A DNA stretch of 40,725 nucleotides from an uncultured bacterium (GCA_937998865.1 CALLBR010000002.1:37501-78225), one strand, 5' to 3'. Shown: positions 8,454-17,602, counted from the stretch's first letter. The notes: generated by a model from the sequence alone, not told the origin. A program made the numbers and translations.

Positions 8454-9107
8454 ATGACTAAAAATCAGATTCTCATACTGATTGAAAAAGAGGGAGACCT
8501 ATCAAATAGAGATTTAACAGGAATTAAACTATCAGAGACAGATTTAATTGGTGTAAACTTTAGAAATTGTATATTAAGAAACGCTGATTTCAGTAAGTCA
8601 AATTTATCCCTTTGTAATTTTGACGGTGCAGATCTAACCAACTGTAAAATGGATAGCTCTAATTTAACGGGTGCTTCTTTTAGAGATGCTATACTTAATG
8701 GTGCTGATTTAAATTTTTCCTTTCTTCCAGGAGCAAATTTTTTAAATGCAAAAATGAATAGAGTGAACCTTTTAAATTCAAAAATAACTGTCTGCAATTT
8801 TGAAAATGCGGAGCTCAATGAAGCCATTTTACAGATGGTAGAATCATCTCTTTCTAATTTTAGAAATGCTAAAATTAATTCAGCTAATTTGCAACAGGGT
8901 ACATTTACCGGTTGTGATTTTTCCAATGCAGAGATCAGGAATGTTACTTTTTTTAGGAGTGATCTTTCCGGTGCCATTTTTATTAATGCTGATTTACATG
9001 ATTCCCAATTTATTAGATGTAATTTAGTTGCAGCAAATTTCAGATCTGCAAAACTCCAAGGTGTAATATTTGATAAAAATTCCGAATATCGAGTAAAAAA
9101 GGATTAA
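8454..9107 (+). CDS. Pentapeptide-repeat protein
   Basis: The 217-residue sequence is almost wholly A(D/N)LxX-type pentapeptide repeats. From about residue 17 to the end the register repeats every five residues (for example GVNFR NCILR NADFS KSNLS LCNFD), with Leu or Phe at the central position. Such repeats fold into a right-handed quadrilateral beta-helix. There is no signal peptide or membrane segment, so the protein is probably cytoplasmic. Some relatives mimic DNA and protect gyrase (Qnr, MfpA), but many have no known role, and I see nothing that supports the gyrase role here. It stands alone, 95 bases before argS on the same strand. An open frame on the opposite strand (8465-8977) is a by-product of the repeats. 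Confidence 0.88.
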   Translation: MTKNQILILIEKEGDLSNRDLTGIKLSETDLIGVNFRNCILRNADFSKSNLSLCNFDGADLTNCKMDSSNLTGASFRDAILNGADLNFSFLPGANFLNAKMNRVNLLNSKITVCNFENAELNEAILQMVESSLSNFRNAKINSANLQQGTFTGCDFSNAEIRNVTFFRSDLSGAIFINADLHDSQFIRCNLVAANFRSAKLQGVIFDKNSEYRVKKD

Positions 9108-9164
9108 TTAAAAAATCTATCTTTCCTATACTTAATTTTGAGATGGAGTGTTAGTTTAATTAAT

Positions 9165-9194
9165 TTGCTTATCTCTATGACTTTAGATTATAAT
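9165..9194 (+). promoter_or_regulatory. Predicted leaderless promoter of argS
   Basis: TTGCTT (9165-9170) and a consensus TATAAT (9189-9194) are 18 bases apart. The argS ATG at 9203 begins 8 bases after the -10 box, where the first transcribed base would be expected. No Shine-Dalgarno lies upstream. Confidence 0.5.
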
Positions 9195-9202
9195 TAATTC
9201 TT

Positions 9203-10822
9203 ATGCACAGAGAAGTAAGAGAAAAAATTCTTCAGTGCTTAAAAAAAGTAGATATATCTCTCACAAAGCCTATAGGTTTAGAGATTCCTAAAAGAGAATC
9301 TTACGGCGATATTTCCACTCCTGTAGCCATGGATTTGGCAAAAGATTTAAAAAAATCTCCTAAACAAATAGCAGAGTTAATAGTGAATAATTTGGATAAG
9401 GATATTTTTGAAAGCATTGAAATCGCAAATCCAGCTTTTATAAATTTTAGATTTAAAAAAGAATACCTTTTTTTAAAATTAAAGGAACTTCTAAATTTAG
9501 GAGAAAAATTTTTTTCGATTGATCTTGGAAAGGGTAAAAAAATTCAAATTGAATTTGTCAGTGCAAATCCCACAGGTCCACTTCATCTTGGTCATGGCAG
9601 GGGGGCAGCTGTGGGACAGGCTTTAGCGAATATATTAAAAGAAGCAGGTTTTCATGTCCACACTGAGTACTATATAAATGATGCTGGCAGACAGATAGAG
9701 TTACTGGGCATGAGTGTTTATGTAGCACTTCAAAGACTCAATGGTAAAGATTTACCCATGCCTGATGACTGCTATAAGGGAGAATATATAAATGAGATTG
9801 CCCAAGAGATAAATGAAAAATACGGACAGCAAATTTATGAAAAAAGCTTTGATGAAGTAGGTGATTTCTTAATAGATTATTCATACAAGAAAATTCTTAA
9901 TGAAATTAAAAAGGATTTAGAGGATTTTGGTGTAGTCTTTCACAATTGGGTAAGTGAAAGAAAGCTTTACCACACTGGAGAAGTGCAAAGAGCAATTATA
10001 AAATTGAAAGAACTTGGTTATATATATGAGCATGAGGGGGCTTTATGGTTTCGTTCCTCTGCTTTTGGTGATGAAAAGGATAGGGTGGTTGTAAAGAGTG
10101 ATGGAAGCTATACTTATTTTGCCTCTGACATTGCCTATCATAAAAACAAAATAGAGAGAGGCTTCCATGAGTTAATTAACATATGGGGTTCTGATCATCA
10201 TGGTTATATTAAAAGAGTAATTGCTGCAGTACAAGCCTTGGGAATGAATGCAGAACAGATAAAAATTTTACTAATTCAAATGGTAAATCTTTTAAGAGAG
10301 GGAGTTCCGGTGCAAATGTCAAAGCGGGCTGGTAATTTTGTTACTCTTAGGGAGCTCATAGATGAAATAGGCACAGATACTACAAAGTTTATCTTTCTTA
10401 CTCGTAGGCATGATAGCCATCTTGAGTTTGATGTGGAGGTTGCTAAAAGACAATCTCAGGAAAATCCAGTCTATTATGTTCAGTATGCCCATGCGAGAAT
10501 AAACAGCATTTTTGAAAAGGCTCAATGGCACCCAAAGGACCTAGATTTTGAAATTTTCAATGAAGATGAAATAAGACTATTAAAAAAAATTTTGCTATAT
10601 CCGATGATTTTTGAATTTGCCGTGTCCATGAGAGAACCTCACAGAATTACTTTTTACCTTCAGGATATTGCTGGCGAATTTCATTCATATTATCACAAAT
10701 ATAAGGTAATAAATGAGGATAGAACTTTAACAGAGACAAGATTGAGTCTATGTAAGGCTCTAATGTTTGTATTACGCCATGGGTTAAGAATGCTGGGGGT
10801 TAAGGCTCCAGATAGGATGTAG
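9203..10822 (+). CDS. argS: Arginyl-tRNA synthetase
   Basis: This class I synthetase charges tRNA-Arg with arginine. At 539 residues it is close to the usual bacterial length. Visible parts in order are an N-terminal Add-1-like domain (about 1-85), the catalytic Rossmann fold with VSANPTGPLHLGHGRGA (HIGH-type motif HLGH at about 128-131), the KMSKS-equivalent MSKRAGNFVTL (about 372-382) and the C-terminal DALR anticodon-binding domain (YYVQYAHARINSIFEKA to the end, finishing LGVKAPDRM). It ends two bases before the end of the convergent folP gene, so no room is left for a separate terminator. A likely leaderless promoter precedes it. Confidence 0.97.
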   Translation: MHREVREKILQCLKKVDISLTKPIGLEIPKRESYGDISTPVAMDLAKDLKKSPKQIAELIVNNLDKDIFESIEIANPAFINFRFKKEYLFLKLKELLNLGEKFFSIDLGKGKKIQIEFVSANPTGPLHLGHGRGAAVGQALANILKEAGFHVHTEYYINDAGRQIELLGMSVYVALQRLNGKDLPMPDDCYKGEYINEIAQEINEKYGQQIYEKSFDEVGDFLIDYSYKKILNEIKKDLEDFGVVFHNWVSERKLYHTGEVQRAIIKLKELGYIYEHEGALWFRSSAFGDEKDRVVVKSDGSYTYFASDIAYHKNKIERGFHELINIWGSDHHGYIKRVIAAVQALGMNAEQIKILLIQMVNLLREGVPVQMSKRAGNFVTLRELIDEIGTDTTKFIFLTRRHDSHLEFDVEVAKRQSQENPVYYVQYAHARINSIFEKAQWHPKDLDFEIFNEDEIRLLKKILLYPMIFEFAVSMREPHRITFYLQDIAGEFHSYYHKYKVINEDRTLTETRLSLCKALMFVLRHGLRMLGVKAPDRM

Positions 10823-10824
10823 TA

Positions 10825-11667
10825 CTATATCCTTCCAAATTTTATAGCATCAACAACTTTTACTATTTTTGTTATATATTCTACATCATGGACTCTTACA
10901 ATATTTGCTCCATTTACTATAGATACAGCAACAGCTGCTGCTGTGCCTTCAAGTCTTTGCTCAGCAGGGGCATCATTGAGAATTTTGCCTAGGAAGCTTT
11001 TCCTTGAAACTCCTATGAGTATAGGTTTTTCCAGGCAAGTAAAATCCTTAAGATTTCTTATAATTTCTAAGTTATGCTCTGGAAGTTTTCCAAAACCAAT
11101 TCCAGGATCTATTATTATTTTATTTTCATCAACACCAGCTTCTTTGGCAATAATGATAGATTCTCTAAGATATTCCATTATCTCAGGGATAAGAGCTTTA
11201 TATTGAGGGTTTAATTGCATATTTTTCGGAGTACCTTTTATGTGCATTAAAATTATTGGAACTTTATGTTTAGCAGCTATATAGGGCATCTTAGGATCAA
11301 ACCTTAAGCCACTTATGTCATTTATCATTGATGCTCCTGCATTTAAAGCTTCTTCAGCTACCTTGGCTTTGTAGGTATCTATTGAGATAGGGAAATTCAC
11401 TCTTTTTGCAATCCCTTCGATAACAGGAATAACCCTTTTTAACTCCTCTTCTAATTCAACAGGAGAGGCACCTGGTCGAGTAGATTCGCCTCCGATATCA
11501 AGAATATCTGCTCCTTCTTCAATGAGCTTAAGTCCTTTAACAATGGCTTCTTCTTTGGTATAATATTTCCCGCCGTCATAGAAAGAGTCAGGTGTGATGT
11601 TTAATATTCCCATTATGTAGGTTTTTTTTGAAAAATCGAAATTAAAGGATCGGAAGCTTAATTTCAT
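10825..11667 (-). CDS. folP: Dihydropteroate synthase
   Basis: FolP joins p-aminobenzoate to dihydropterin pyrophosphate in folate synthesis. The 280-residue TIM barrel shows the family landmarks in order: MGILNITPDSFYDGG (about 19-33, phosphate/pABA loop), ADILDIGGESTRPGA (about 54-68), FPISIDTYKA, GASMINDISG, IIIDPGIGFGK and IGVSRKSFLG. The start overlaps the ftsH stop by 4 bases (ATGA), an ftsH-folP order common in bacteria, so translation is likely coupled. The gene converges with argS and has no other folate genes beside it in this window. Confidence 0.96.
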   Translation of the reverse strand: MKLSFRSFNFDFSKKTYIMGILNITPDSFYDGGKYYTKEEAIVKGLKLIEEGADILDIGGESTRPGASPVELEEELKRVIPVIEGIAKRVNFPISIDTYKAKVAEEALNAGASMINDISGLRFDPKMPYIAAKHKVPIILMHIKGTPKNMQLNPQYKALIPEIMEYLRESIIIAKEAGVDENKIIIDPGIGFGKLPEHNLEIIRNLKDFTCLEKPILIGVSRKSFLGKILNDAPAEQRLEGTAAAVAVSIVNGANIVRVHDVEYITKIVKVVDAIKFGRI

Positions 11668-13475
11668 GCTGCTTGCTTTGCTGCTTTTAGGATTTCTTCT
11701 ATCTCGTGAGCTTCAAGAGTTTCTCTTTCAAGAAGAGCATTTGCAATGGCATCAAGTAAAGAGATATTTTTTTTAAGTAGCTCCTTGGTCTGATTATAGG
11801 CTTCTGTTACAATGCGCTTAGTTTCCTCATCGATTTCCTCTGCAGTTTTATCAGAATAATCTCTATGTTTTGCAATTTCTCTGCCTAAAAATACATGCTC
11901 TTCTCTTTTACCAAAGGTTAAAGGTCCCATTCTTTCACTCATTCCCCACTCAGTAACCATTTTTCTGGCTAATTCTGTAGCTCTCTCCAGATCATTTCCA
12001 GCTCCTGTTGTCATGGTGTTTAGAGAGATTTCCTCTGCTACTCTTCCACCTAGAAGGACCTTCAAAGTTCCGTAGAGGTAATCTTTTGAGTAAGTGTATC
12101 TGTCGTCAAGAGGAAGTTGCTGAGTTACTCCTAAGGCTCTTCCTCTTGGAATAATACTTACTTTGTGAATAGGATCTGTAGATGGTGTAAGCTTTGCTAC
12201 AAGAGCGTGGCCAGCCTCGTGGTATGCTGTAATTTTTCTCTCTTCTTCGCTTAAAACCATGCTTTTTCTTTCAACTCCCATTAAAACTTTATCTTTTGCT
12301 GATTCAAAATCACTCATGTGAACTTTTTCACTATTTCTTCTTGCTGCTATGAGTGCTCCTTCATTAACTAAGTTGGCGAGATCTGCTCCAGAAAATCCTG
12401 GAGTTCCACGAGCAATTTTTTCTAAGTCCACATCTTCTGCTAAAGGTACCTTCTTCGTGTGAACTTTAAGAATTTCAAGTCTCCCTTTCACATCAGGAAG
12501 CGGAACAACAATTTGTCTGTCAAATCTTCCCGGTCTTAATAAGGCAGGATCTAAAACATCAGGTCTGTTAGTAGCTGCAAGCACAATTATTCCTTCATTG
12601 CTTTCAAACCCATCCATTTCAACTAAAAGTTGATTAAGAGTCTGTTCTCTCTCGTCATGACCACCTCCTAATCCTGCTCCCCTTTGTCTCCCTACAGCAT
12701 CTATTTCATCTATGAAAATTATACAAGGAGAGTTTTTCTTTGCTTGATCAAAAAGATCACGAACTCTACTTGCTCCTACACCAACAAACATTTCTACAAA
12801 ATCAGAACCTGATATGGAGAAGAAAGGCACACCAGCTTCTCCGGCAATTGCTTTTGCCAAGAGTGTTTTTCCTGTTCCAGGAGGTCCTACCAGTAAAATT
12901 CCCTTTGGAATTTTAGCTCCTATTTTTGTGTATTTATTAGGATTTGTGAGAAAATCTACCACTTCTTTTACTTCCTCTTTAACTTCCTCAATACCTGCTA
13001 CATCTGCAAAAGTAACTTTTATAGATTTGTTAGATACCATCCGAGCTCTTGCCTTGCCAAAGGACATGGCACGAGAACTTCCTGCTTGCATCTGTTTCAT
13101 GAACATTATCCATAAAAAGACAAGGAAAATAACAGGTCCCCAAGAAATAAGAAAATTTATATACCATGGTGTCTGCTCTGGTGGTTTAACAGAAACTTTT
13201 ACACCTTGATTAGAAAGTTCTTTAACAAGATCAGGATAATTAATGTAGTAAGTTTTAAAGGAAGTACCGTCTTTGAATTTTCCAGAGATTGAACTGTCTT
13301 TTATCTGGACTTCCTCTATCTCATTTCTTTGGAGTTTCAGTAGAAATTCAGAGAATATAATCTCTTTTTCATTTTTTTGAGGAATAGTAAAGAGATTGAA
13401 AAGAGCAATTATTGCTATACCAATTATGAGCCAAATTACAAGAGTTTTTAGGGAACCTTTTGATTGTCCATTCAT
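11664..13475 (-). CDS. ftsH: ATP-dependent membrane zinc protease FtsH
   Basis: FtsH is a hexameric inner-membrane protease that degrades misfolded membrane proteins and regulators. The 603 residues give two membrane helices (about 10-30 and 108-127) bracketing a small periplasmic domain. An AAA ATPase module follows, with Walker A GPPGTGKT (197-204), Walker [13 protein letters not shown] (about 250-261) and the second region of homology ending in RPGRFDRQ. The peptidase domain has the zinc motif HEAGH (about 421-425). All catalytic residues look intact. It is first in a two-gene unit with folP. No Shine-Dalgarno is seen before the ATG, and a promoter with a 6-base gap to the start suggests a leaderless message. 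Confidence 0.97.
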   Translation of the reverse strand: MNGQSKGSLKTLVIWLIIGIAIIALFNLFTIPQKNEKEIIFSEFLLKLQRNEIEEVQIKDSSISGKFKDGTSFKTYYINYPDLVKELSNQGVKVSVKPPEQTPWYINFLISWGPVIFLVFLWIMFMKQMQAGSSRAMSFGKARARMVSNKSIKVTFADVAGIEEVKEEVKEVVDFLTNPNKYTKIGAKIPKGILLVGPPGTGKTLLAKAIAGEAGVPFFSISGSDFVEMFVGVGASRVRDLFDQAKKNSPCIIFIDEIDAVGRQRGAGLGGGHDEREQTLNQLLVEMDGFESNEGIIVLAATNRPDVLDPALLRPGRFDRQIVVPLPDVKGRLEILKVHTKKVPLAEDVDLEKIARGTPGFSGADLANLVNEGALIAARRNSEKVHMSDFESAKDKVLMGVERKSMVLSEEERKITAYHEAGHALVAKLTPSTDPIHKVSIIPRGRALGVTQQLPLDDRYTYSKDYLYGTLKVLLGGRVAEEISLNTMTTGAGNDLERATELARKMVTEWGMSERMGPLTFGKREEHVFLGREIAKHRDYSDKTAEEIDEETKRIVTEAYNQTKELLKKNISLLDAIANALLERETLEAHEIEEILKAAKQAA

Positions 13476-13481
13476 AAAACA

Positions 13482-13513
13482 ATTTTAACTTAAAACAGTT
13501 ATAATTGTAAAAT
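13482..13513. promoter_or_regulatory. Superimposed divergent promoters, ftsH (-) and flavin-reductase-like gene (+)
   Basis: Minus strand: TTTACA (13511-13506), 18 bases, TAAAAT (13487-13482), then 6 bases to the ftsH ATG, which suggests a leaderless transcript. Plus strand: TTAACT (13485-13490), 17 bases, TAAAAT (13508-13513), giving a leader of about 19 bases that carries a strong ribosome site. Each -35 box overlaps the other promoter's -10 box, so both cannot be occupied at once. The plus-strand pair is the weaker call. Confidence 0.42.
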
Positions 13514-13538
13514 ATAAGCTTCAAAGGAGGTGAGTATT

Positions 13539-14054
13539 ATGAAAAGATTAGAGCATAATTTTTACAGGTTGTTACATCCAAAAGTAGTTTTTTTGTTAAC
13601 TTCTGTGGGCAAAGAAGGAAGAGCAAATGTAATGTCCTGTGCCTGGGCAACCCCTGCCTCTGAAGAGCCTCCTATGCTAATAGTTTGTGTGGCAAAGGAA
13701 CATTATACTGCAGAACTTATTTTAGAGACTTTTGAATTTGTAATAAACATACCGAATAAAAATATGGAGAAGATCATATGGATTTGTGGAAGTAAATCTG
13801 GCAAAAATGTTGATAAATTTAAAGAAGCTGGATTAAGAACCTTCAAAGGGAGGAATACTCAAGCACCATTAATTGAAGGGTGTATTGGATATTTGGAGTG
13901 TAAGGTGGAAAAAGTTATAGAAGCAGGAGAATGTTATGCTTTTTTAGCAAATGTTCAAAATTGTATGGTAGATGAGAGATACTTTGTGAGAAATTTATGG
14001 ATAAGTGATTCAGTTCCAATGCACCTGGGAGGAAATAAAATTGTTTATTTTTAA
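13539..14054 (+). CDS. Flavin-reductase-like (FMN-binding split-barrel) protein
   Basis: This 171-residue protein looks like the NADH:flavin oxidoreductase/flavoredoxin group with an FMN-binding split-barrel fold. It shows an N-terminal strand pair around HPKVVFLLTSVGKEGRANVM, the segment ANVMSCAWATPASEEPPML that usually holds the FMN, and a Ser/Gly-rich turn after FVINIPNKN. Members transfer electrons to or through FMN. The redox partner is not visible here. The start is the ATG at 13539, not the in-frame GTG at 13530. A textbook Shine-Dalgarno (AAAGGAGG, 13523-13530) ends 8 bases before the ATG and includes the first base of that GTG. It is divergent from ftsH, and aroC follows after 23 bases. 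Confidence 0.85.
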   Translation: MKRLEHNFYRLLHPKVVFLLTSVGKEGRANVMSCAWATPASEEPPMLIVCVAKEHYTAELILETFEFVINIPNKNMEKIIWICGSKSGKNVDKFKEAGLRTFKGRNTQAPLIEGCIGYLECKVEKVIEAGECYAFLANVQNCMVDERYFVRNLWISDSVPMHLGGNKIVYF

Positions 14055-14070
14055 ACATATTTTTTAAAAT
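14041..14070 (+). promoter_or_regulatory. Predicted leaderless promoter of aroC
   Basis: TTGTTT (14041-14046), an 18-base spacer and TAAAAT (14065-14070) precede the aroC ATG by 7 bases. The -35 box lies inside the last codons of the upstream gene. No Shine-Dalgarno precedes aroC. The arrangement matches that at motA base for base in both hexamers and both distances. Confidence 0.42.
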
Positions 14071-14077
14071 AAATTTT

Positions 14078-15241
14078 ATGTTAAGGTTTTTAACAGCAGG
14101 AGAATCTCATGGAAAAGGACTCATAGGCATTGTAGAAGGGATGCCTGCTGGTCTTAAGGTGTCAAAGGAATTTATAAACAGAGAATTAAAAAGAAGGCAG
14201 CAGGGTTATGGAAGAGGCGGTAGAATGAAAATAGAAGCTGATGAGGTAGAATTTCTCTCAGGTATAAGATGGGGTAAAACCTTAGGTTCACCCATAACTC
14301 TCTTAATTAAAAATAGGGATTGGCAAAATTGGGAAAAAGCCATGAATGATGATCCTCAATTTGAAGGCTCACTTCCACCTGTTACTAAACCAAGGCCTGG
14401 ACATGCTGATTTGGCAGGTTTAATCAAATATGACCATTCAGACATAAGGAATGTATTGGAACGTTCCTCTGCAAGGGAAACAGCTATGCGTGTGGCAATA
14501 GGAGCTTTGGCAAAACAATTATTAGAAGAGTTTACTATTAATATTGGAAGCTTTGTCACTAAAATTGGTACTGCCTTCCTTTCAATTGATACATCCAAGT
14601 TAAAGGAAAAAGATTTAATCGAACTTTCAAATAAAGCTGATAAATCTCCAGTGCGATGCCCCTTTGAAACTTTTGAGACTGAAATGATGGAGGTGATAGA
14701 TAGGGCTATTAAAACTGGTGATAGTGTAGGTGGTTCATTTATAGTGTTTGCTACAAATGTGCCCATAGGAATTGGCAGTTATGTTCATTGGGATCGGAAA
14801 TTAGACAGCAAAATAGCCGCTGCTATGATGAGTATTCAAGCCATCAAGGCTGTTGAGATTGGAGATGGTGTAAAAGTGGCAGATGAATTTGGTTCAAAGG
14901 TGATGGATGAAATTTTCTACAATGGAAAATTTTATAGGATCACTAACCATATGGGTGGAATTGAAGGGGGAATGTCAAACGGCATGCCAATTATTGTGAA
15001 AGCCACTATGAAACCAATCCCAACTCTAAGAAAACCCTTAAAATCTGTGGACATAGCTACTAAAGAACCGGTGGAAGCAGCCTATGAAAGGTCTGATATA
15101 TGTGCTGTCCCAGCTGCCAGTATAATTGGAGAAGCTGTTGTTGCTTGGTGCCTTGCTCAAGCTTTTCTTGAAAAATTCGGTGGTGATAGTTTGGTGGACA
15201 TAAAAGCAAGTTATGATTTTTACAAGTCAAAACAATGTTAA
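14078..15241 (+). CDS. aroC: Chorismate synthase
   Basis: AroC makes chorismate from EPSP, the last shikimate-pathway step, using reduced FMN. The 387-residue protein carries the family signatures GESHGKGL (8-15), RRQQGYGRGGRM (about 39-50), GKTLGSPI, ARETAMRVAIGA (about 134-145) and GGIEGGMSNG (about 294-303). Length and order match the bacterial enzyme. The FMN must arrive reduced in monofunctional enzymes. The gene next door encodes a flavin-reductase-like protein, which could supply it, but this is only a suggestion from position. The end overlaps the lytic transglycosylase start by 7 bases. Confidence 0.97.
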   Translation: MLRFLTAGESHGKGLIGIVEGMPAGLKVSKEFINRELKRRQQGYGRGGRMKIEADEVEFLSGIRWGKTLGSPITLLIKNRDWQNWEKAMNDDPQFEGSLPPVTKPRPGHADLAGLIKYDHSDIRNVLERSSARETAMRVAIGALAKQLLEEFTINIGSFVTKIGTAFLSIDTSKLKEKDLIELSNKADKSPVRCPFETFETEMMEVIDRAIKTGDSVGGSFIVFATNVPIGIGSYVHWDRKLDSKIAAAMMSIQAIKAVEIGDGVKVADEFGSKVMDEIFYNGKFYRITNHMGGIEGGMSNGMPIIVKATMKPIPTLRKPLKSVDIATKEPVEAAYERSDICAVPAASIIGEAVVAWCLAQAFLEKFGGDSLVDIKASYDFYKSKQC

Positions 15242-17148
15242 AGAATAAAAGGTTTTTTATACTGATAGCTCTTACTCTATTTTTGATTTATCCCTCTTCT
15301 ACCTTATCAAATCTCTCAGCTATTGATTATCTAGTAAACGGTAAGAAAGACTTAGATTCCTGTAATTTTGTCTCAGCGGAAAAGAATCTATCTAAGGCTC
15401 TTTTAGAAATGAAGGAGGTAGGTGATTATATTCTCCTTTGGCGAGCAAAAGCTCTCATAGAGATGGAAAGATATGAGGAGGCTCTCAAGGATTTGATTGA
15501 AATAAAGAGAAATTATCCATCATCGCCTATTCTAAAAACTGCAAGAATATATGAGATAAATATTTTAAAAAAGCTTGACAGTCCTCATTTGGAGTCAGCA
15601 TATAAGTCCTATACTGATGAATATCCTGAAGATTTAGAGATAAAATTTAATTATGCTCAATATCTAAAACAGACAGGTAAAATTCAGAAGGCAAAGAGAA
15701 TTTTTAAAGAGATCTTTATAACAGCTTCTCCTTTAGCAGACAAAGCAGAGTTAGAACTCTCTGAAGAAGATATCTCTGTGGATGATCTGCTCAAGAAAGC
15801 GAAATCCCTTAATAATTCTTTCCTATACAATAAAGCTGAAAAATATCTAAATTTAGCCATGGCAAAATCAAAGAATAAGTTGCAGGAGATGATTTTATGG
15901 AATCTTGGATATAGTGTCTTTATGCAGAAAAGATACACAGAAAGCGCTTCAATTTTTAAGAAAATAGGTGATTTTTACTGGTACGGCAGGTCTCTACTTA
16001 GAGCAAAAGAATTTAATTCCTTTGAAAGAGAAATTCAAAATTTTATAAAGTCGGGAGATCAAAAAATTGGAGAGTTATTAATAAATTATGCCAATATAAA
16101 GAGAAGAAATGGAGATTTTAACAAAGCCATTGAAATTCTACAAGACACTCTAAACAAGTATCCTTCTTACAGAGAGGAAACACTGTGGTATCTTGGTTGG
16201 AATAACTATTTAGCAAGTAATTATACTGAAGCAAAAAGCATTTTTAGAGATCTTTTTCAAAAATATGGTAATTTAAAATATCTATATTGGTTTCAAAGAG
16301 CTCAGGAAAAGGAAGGGATAATAGAAGCTAAGCATTATTCTTTTACCTTTCGTCCCTCTGATTTCTATTCTTATCTTCTTTATGTAAAAGGCAATATTTC
16401 AACAATTCCAAAGCCAGAAATAGTTGTGGAGAGCAAAACAATCCCTTCTAGAGTTAAAATTTTAATGCAAGCAAACTTTAAAGAAGAAGCATTAAGAGAG
16501 ACAAAACATCTATTAAAAAGCAATAAAGACATGGATAATATTCCCCTTTATTGCATGCTGTTAAATGGACTTGGTGACTATGCCACCTCTGTAAGATTAA
16601 TATCGAAATTTCCATACGGTTTTAATTATCAAGAACTGCTATACCCAAAAGTTTACTATGACTTAATAGATAAATTCGCAAAAAAACTTAAATTAGATCC
16701 TGCTTTGATTTTTGCCATCATAAGAGAGGAGTCAAGATTTGATAGATTGGCAGTTTCACCTGCTGGTGCCATGGGGCTGATGCAACTCATGCCAAATACT
16801 GCAAAGAGAGAAGCAAAAAAAATTTCAATTAACTTGATCAATGATAGAGATCTTTTCGAACCAGATAAAAATATTTACATAGGCGCTTTCTATTTGAGCA
16901 AACTTATTAATGAATTCGATAACGTTGTTTTTGCAATCGCAGCCTATAATGCAGGAGAAGCAGTTGTTAATTCTTGGATTAGGGAAAATAGATATGATGG
17001 AATAGATGAATTTATAGAAGATATACCCTATGGGGAAACAAGAACTTATGTAAAGAGGGTTTTAACCTCCTACTTTGAATATTTAAGAACTTACTATATT
17101 TTAACGCCTGACAGAATCAGAGAAATAATAAAGATTGAAGGAGTTTAA
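15235..17148 (+). CDS. Slt70-like soluble lytic murein transglycosylase
   Basis: This 637-residue secreted or periplasmic protein cleaves peptidoglycan glycan strands to give 1,6-anhydro-muropeptides. It begins with a basic stretch and hydrophobic core typical of a signal peptide (NKRFFILIALTLFLIYP). A long helical region of TPR-like repeats follows (about 30-470, for example LWYLGWNNYLASNYTEAKSIF), like the Slt70 superhelical ring. The C-terminal SLT domain has the catalytic Glu-Ser in REESRFD (E499-S500), SPAGAMGLMQLMPNTA, AAYNAGE and YGETRTYVKRVL. The ATG overlaps the aroC stop region by 7 bases, so the two are probably co-transcribed despite unrelated roles. After it comes a 209-base gap containing a short imperfect palindrome and the next promoter. 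Confidence 0.93.
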   Translation: MLKNKRFFILIALTLFLIYPSSTLSNLSAIDYLVNGKKDLDSCNFVSAEKNLSKALLEMKEVGDYILLWRAKALIEMERYEEALKDLIEIKRNYPSSPILKTARIYEINILKKLDSPHLESAYKSYTDEYPEDLEIKFNYAQYLKQTGKIQKAKRIFKEIFITASPLADKAELELSEEDISVDDLLKKAKSLNNSFLYNKAEKYLNLAMAKSKNKLQEMILWNLGYSVFMQKRYTESASIFKKIGDFYWYGRSLLRAKEFNSFEREIQNFIKSGDQKIGELLINYANIKRRNGDFNKAIEILQDTLNKYPSYREETLWYLGWNNYLASNYTEAKSIFRDLFQKYGNLKYLYWFQRAQEKEGIIEAKHYSFTFRPSDFYSYLLYVKGNISTIPKPEIVVESKTIPSRVKILMQANFKEEALRETKHLLKSNKDMDNIPLYCMLLNGLGDYATSVRLISKFPYGFNYQELLYPKVYYDLIDKFAKKLKLDPALIFAIIREESRFDRLAVSPAGAMGLMQLMPNTAKREAKKISINLINDRDLFEPDKNIYIGAFYLSKLINEFDNVVFAIAAYNAGEAVVNSWIRENRYDGIDEFIEDIPYGETRTYVKRVLTSYFEYLRTYYILTPDRIREIIKIEGV

Positions 17149-17275
17149 ACACTTTAAAGAGTCTTGCCTCTATAAGTTATACTTCGCAACTTTAAAGCCA
17201 GTCCAAGTTTTGTGGAATGTGAAGCAATCGCAACTTTTGGAATTTTACTAAAAAGGAACGCAATTAAATTGAATT

Positions 17276-17292
17276 GCCTACCTAAAGGCAGG
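17276..17292. repeat. Short imperfect palindrome related to the one at 33721
   Basis: The arms are GCCTACC (17276-17282) and GGCAGG (17287-17292) with the loop TAAA. One internal mismatch interrupts the stem, and an outer G-T wobble is possible with the next base. The arms resemble the perfect GCCTGCC/GGCAGGC palindrome at 33721-33738, so this may be a decayed copy of the same interspersed element. No U-tract follows, so it is not a good terminator. Confidence 0.35.
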
Positions 17293-17320
17293 TTTTCCAT
17301 GTAGGAAATTTTGGTTAAAT

Positions 17321-17350
17321 TTGACTTATTTTATCTGCAGAGTTTAAAAT
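17321..17350 (+). promoter_or_regulatory. Predicted leaderless promoter of the ferredoxin-hdrA run
   Basis: TTGACT (17321-17326), an 18-base spacer and TAAAAT (17345-17350) lie 7 bases before the ferredoxin ATG at 17358. The -35 box differs from consensus at one position. No Shine-Dalgarno is present. This is the best candidate for the main promoter of the nine-gene run that follows. Confidence 0.5.
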
Positions 17351-17357
17351 TATTTTC

Positions 17358-17585
17358 ATGCAAACTAAATTAAGAAAGGGAAAAATAGAGATTGATTCTG
17401 AAAAATGCAAAGGCTGCAAATATTGTATTTTAACCTGTCCAAAAGGGTGTCTTGAACTATCTACAAGCTTTAACTCTTTTGGATATTATCCTGCCTATTT
17501 TGCTAATCCTGATGACTGTATAGGTTGTGCTATGTGTGCGGTTGTCTGTCCAGATATCGCCATAGAAGTTTATTTGGAAGAATAG
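17358..17585 (+). CDS. 2x[4Fe-4S] ferredoxin of the KorD (2-oxoacid oxidoreductase delta subunit) type
   Basis: This 75-residue protein has two four-iron cluster motifs, CKGCKYCILTCP (from about residue 19) and CIGCAMCAVVCP (from about residue 53). The linker LELSTSFNSFGYYPA and the end PDIAIEVY are very like the delta subunit of 2-oxoglutarate:ferredoxin oxidoreductases (KorD). In those systems korA, korB and korC adjoin it. Here the next gene is an HdrA-like flavoprotein instead, so the ferredoxin probably serves as electron donor or acceptor for it, or for an oxidoreductase encoded elsewhere. Between this stop and the next start lies a hairpin followed by T residues. Confidence 0.9.
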   Translation: MQTKLRKGKIEIDSEKCKGCKYCILTCPKGCLELSTSFNSFGYYPAYFANPDDCIGCAMCAVVCPDIAIEVYLEE

Positions 17586-17602
17586 TTTTTGTGTTAAAAT
17601 AT

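Noticed and set aside
8465-8977. Open frame of 170 codons on the minus strand
   Set aside because: It is antisense to the pentapeptide-repeat gene and arises from the five-residue periodicity; it has no family resemblance and the sense frame is clearly real.
12814-13209. Plus-strand open frame of 131 codons inside ftsH
   Set aside because: It is the complement of the highly conserved FtsH ATPase region, with no start signal or family motifs.
13530-13538. GTG start for the flavin-reductase-like gene
   Set aside because: The first base of the GTG is part of the Shine-Dalgarno itself; the ATG at 13539 is at the ideal distance.
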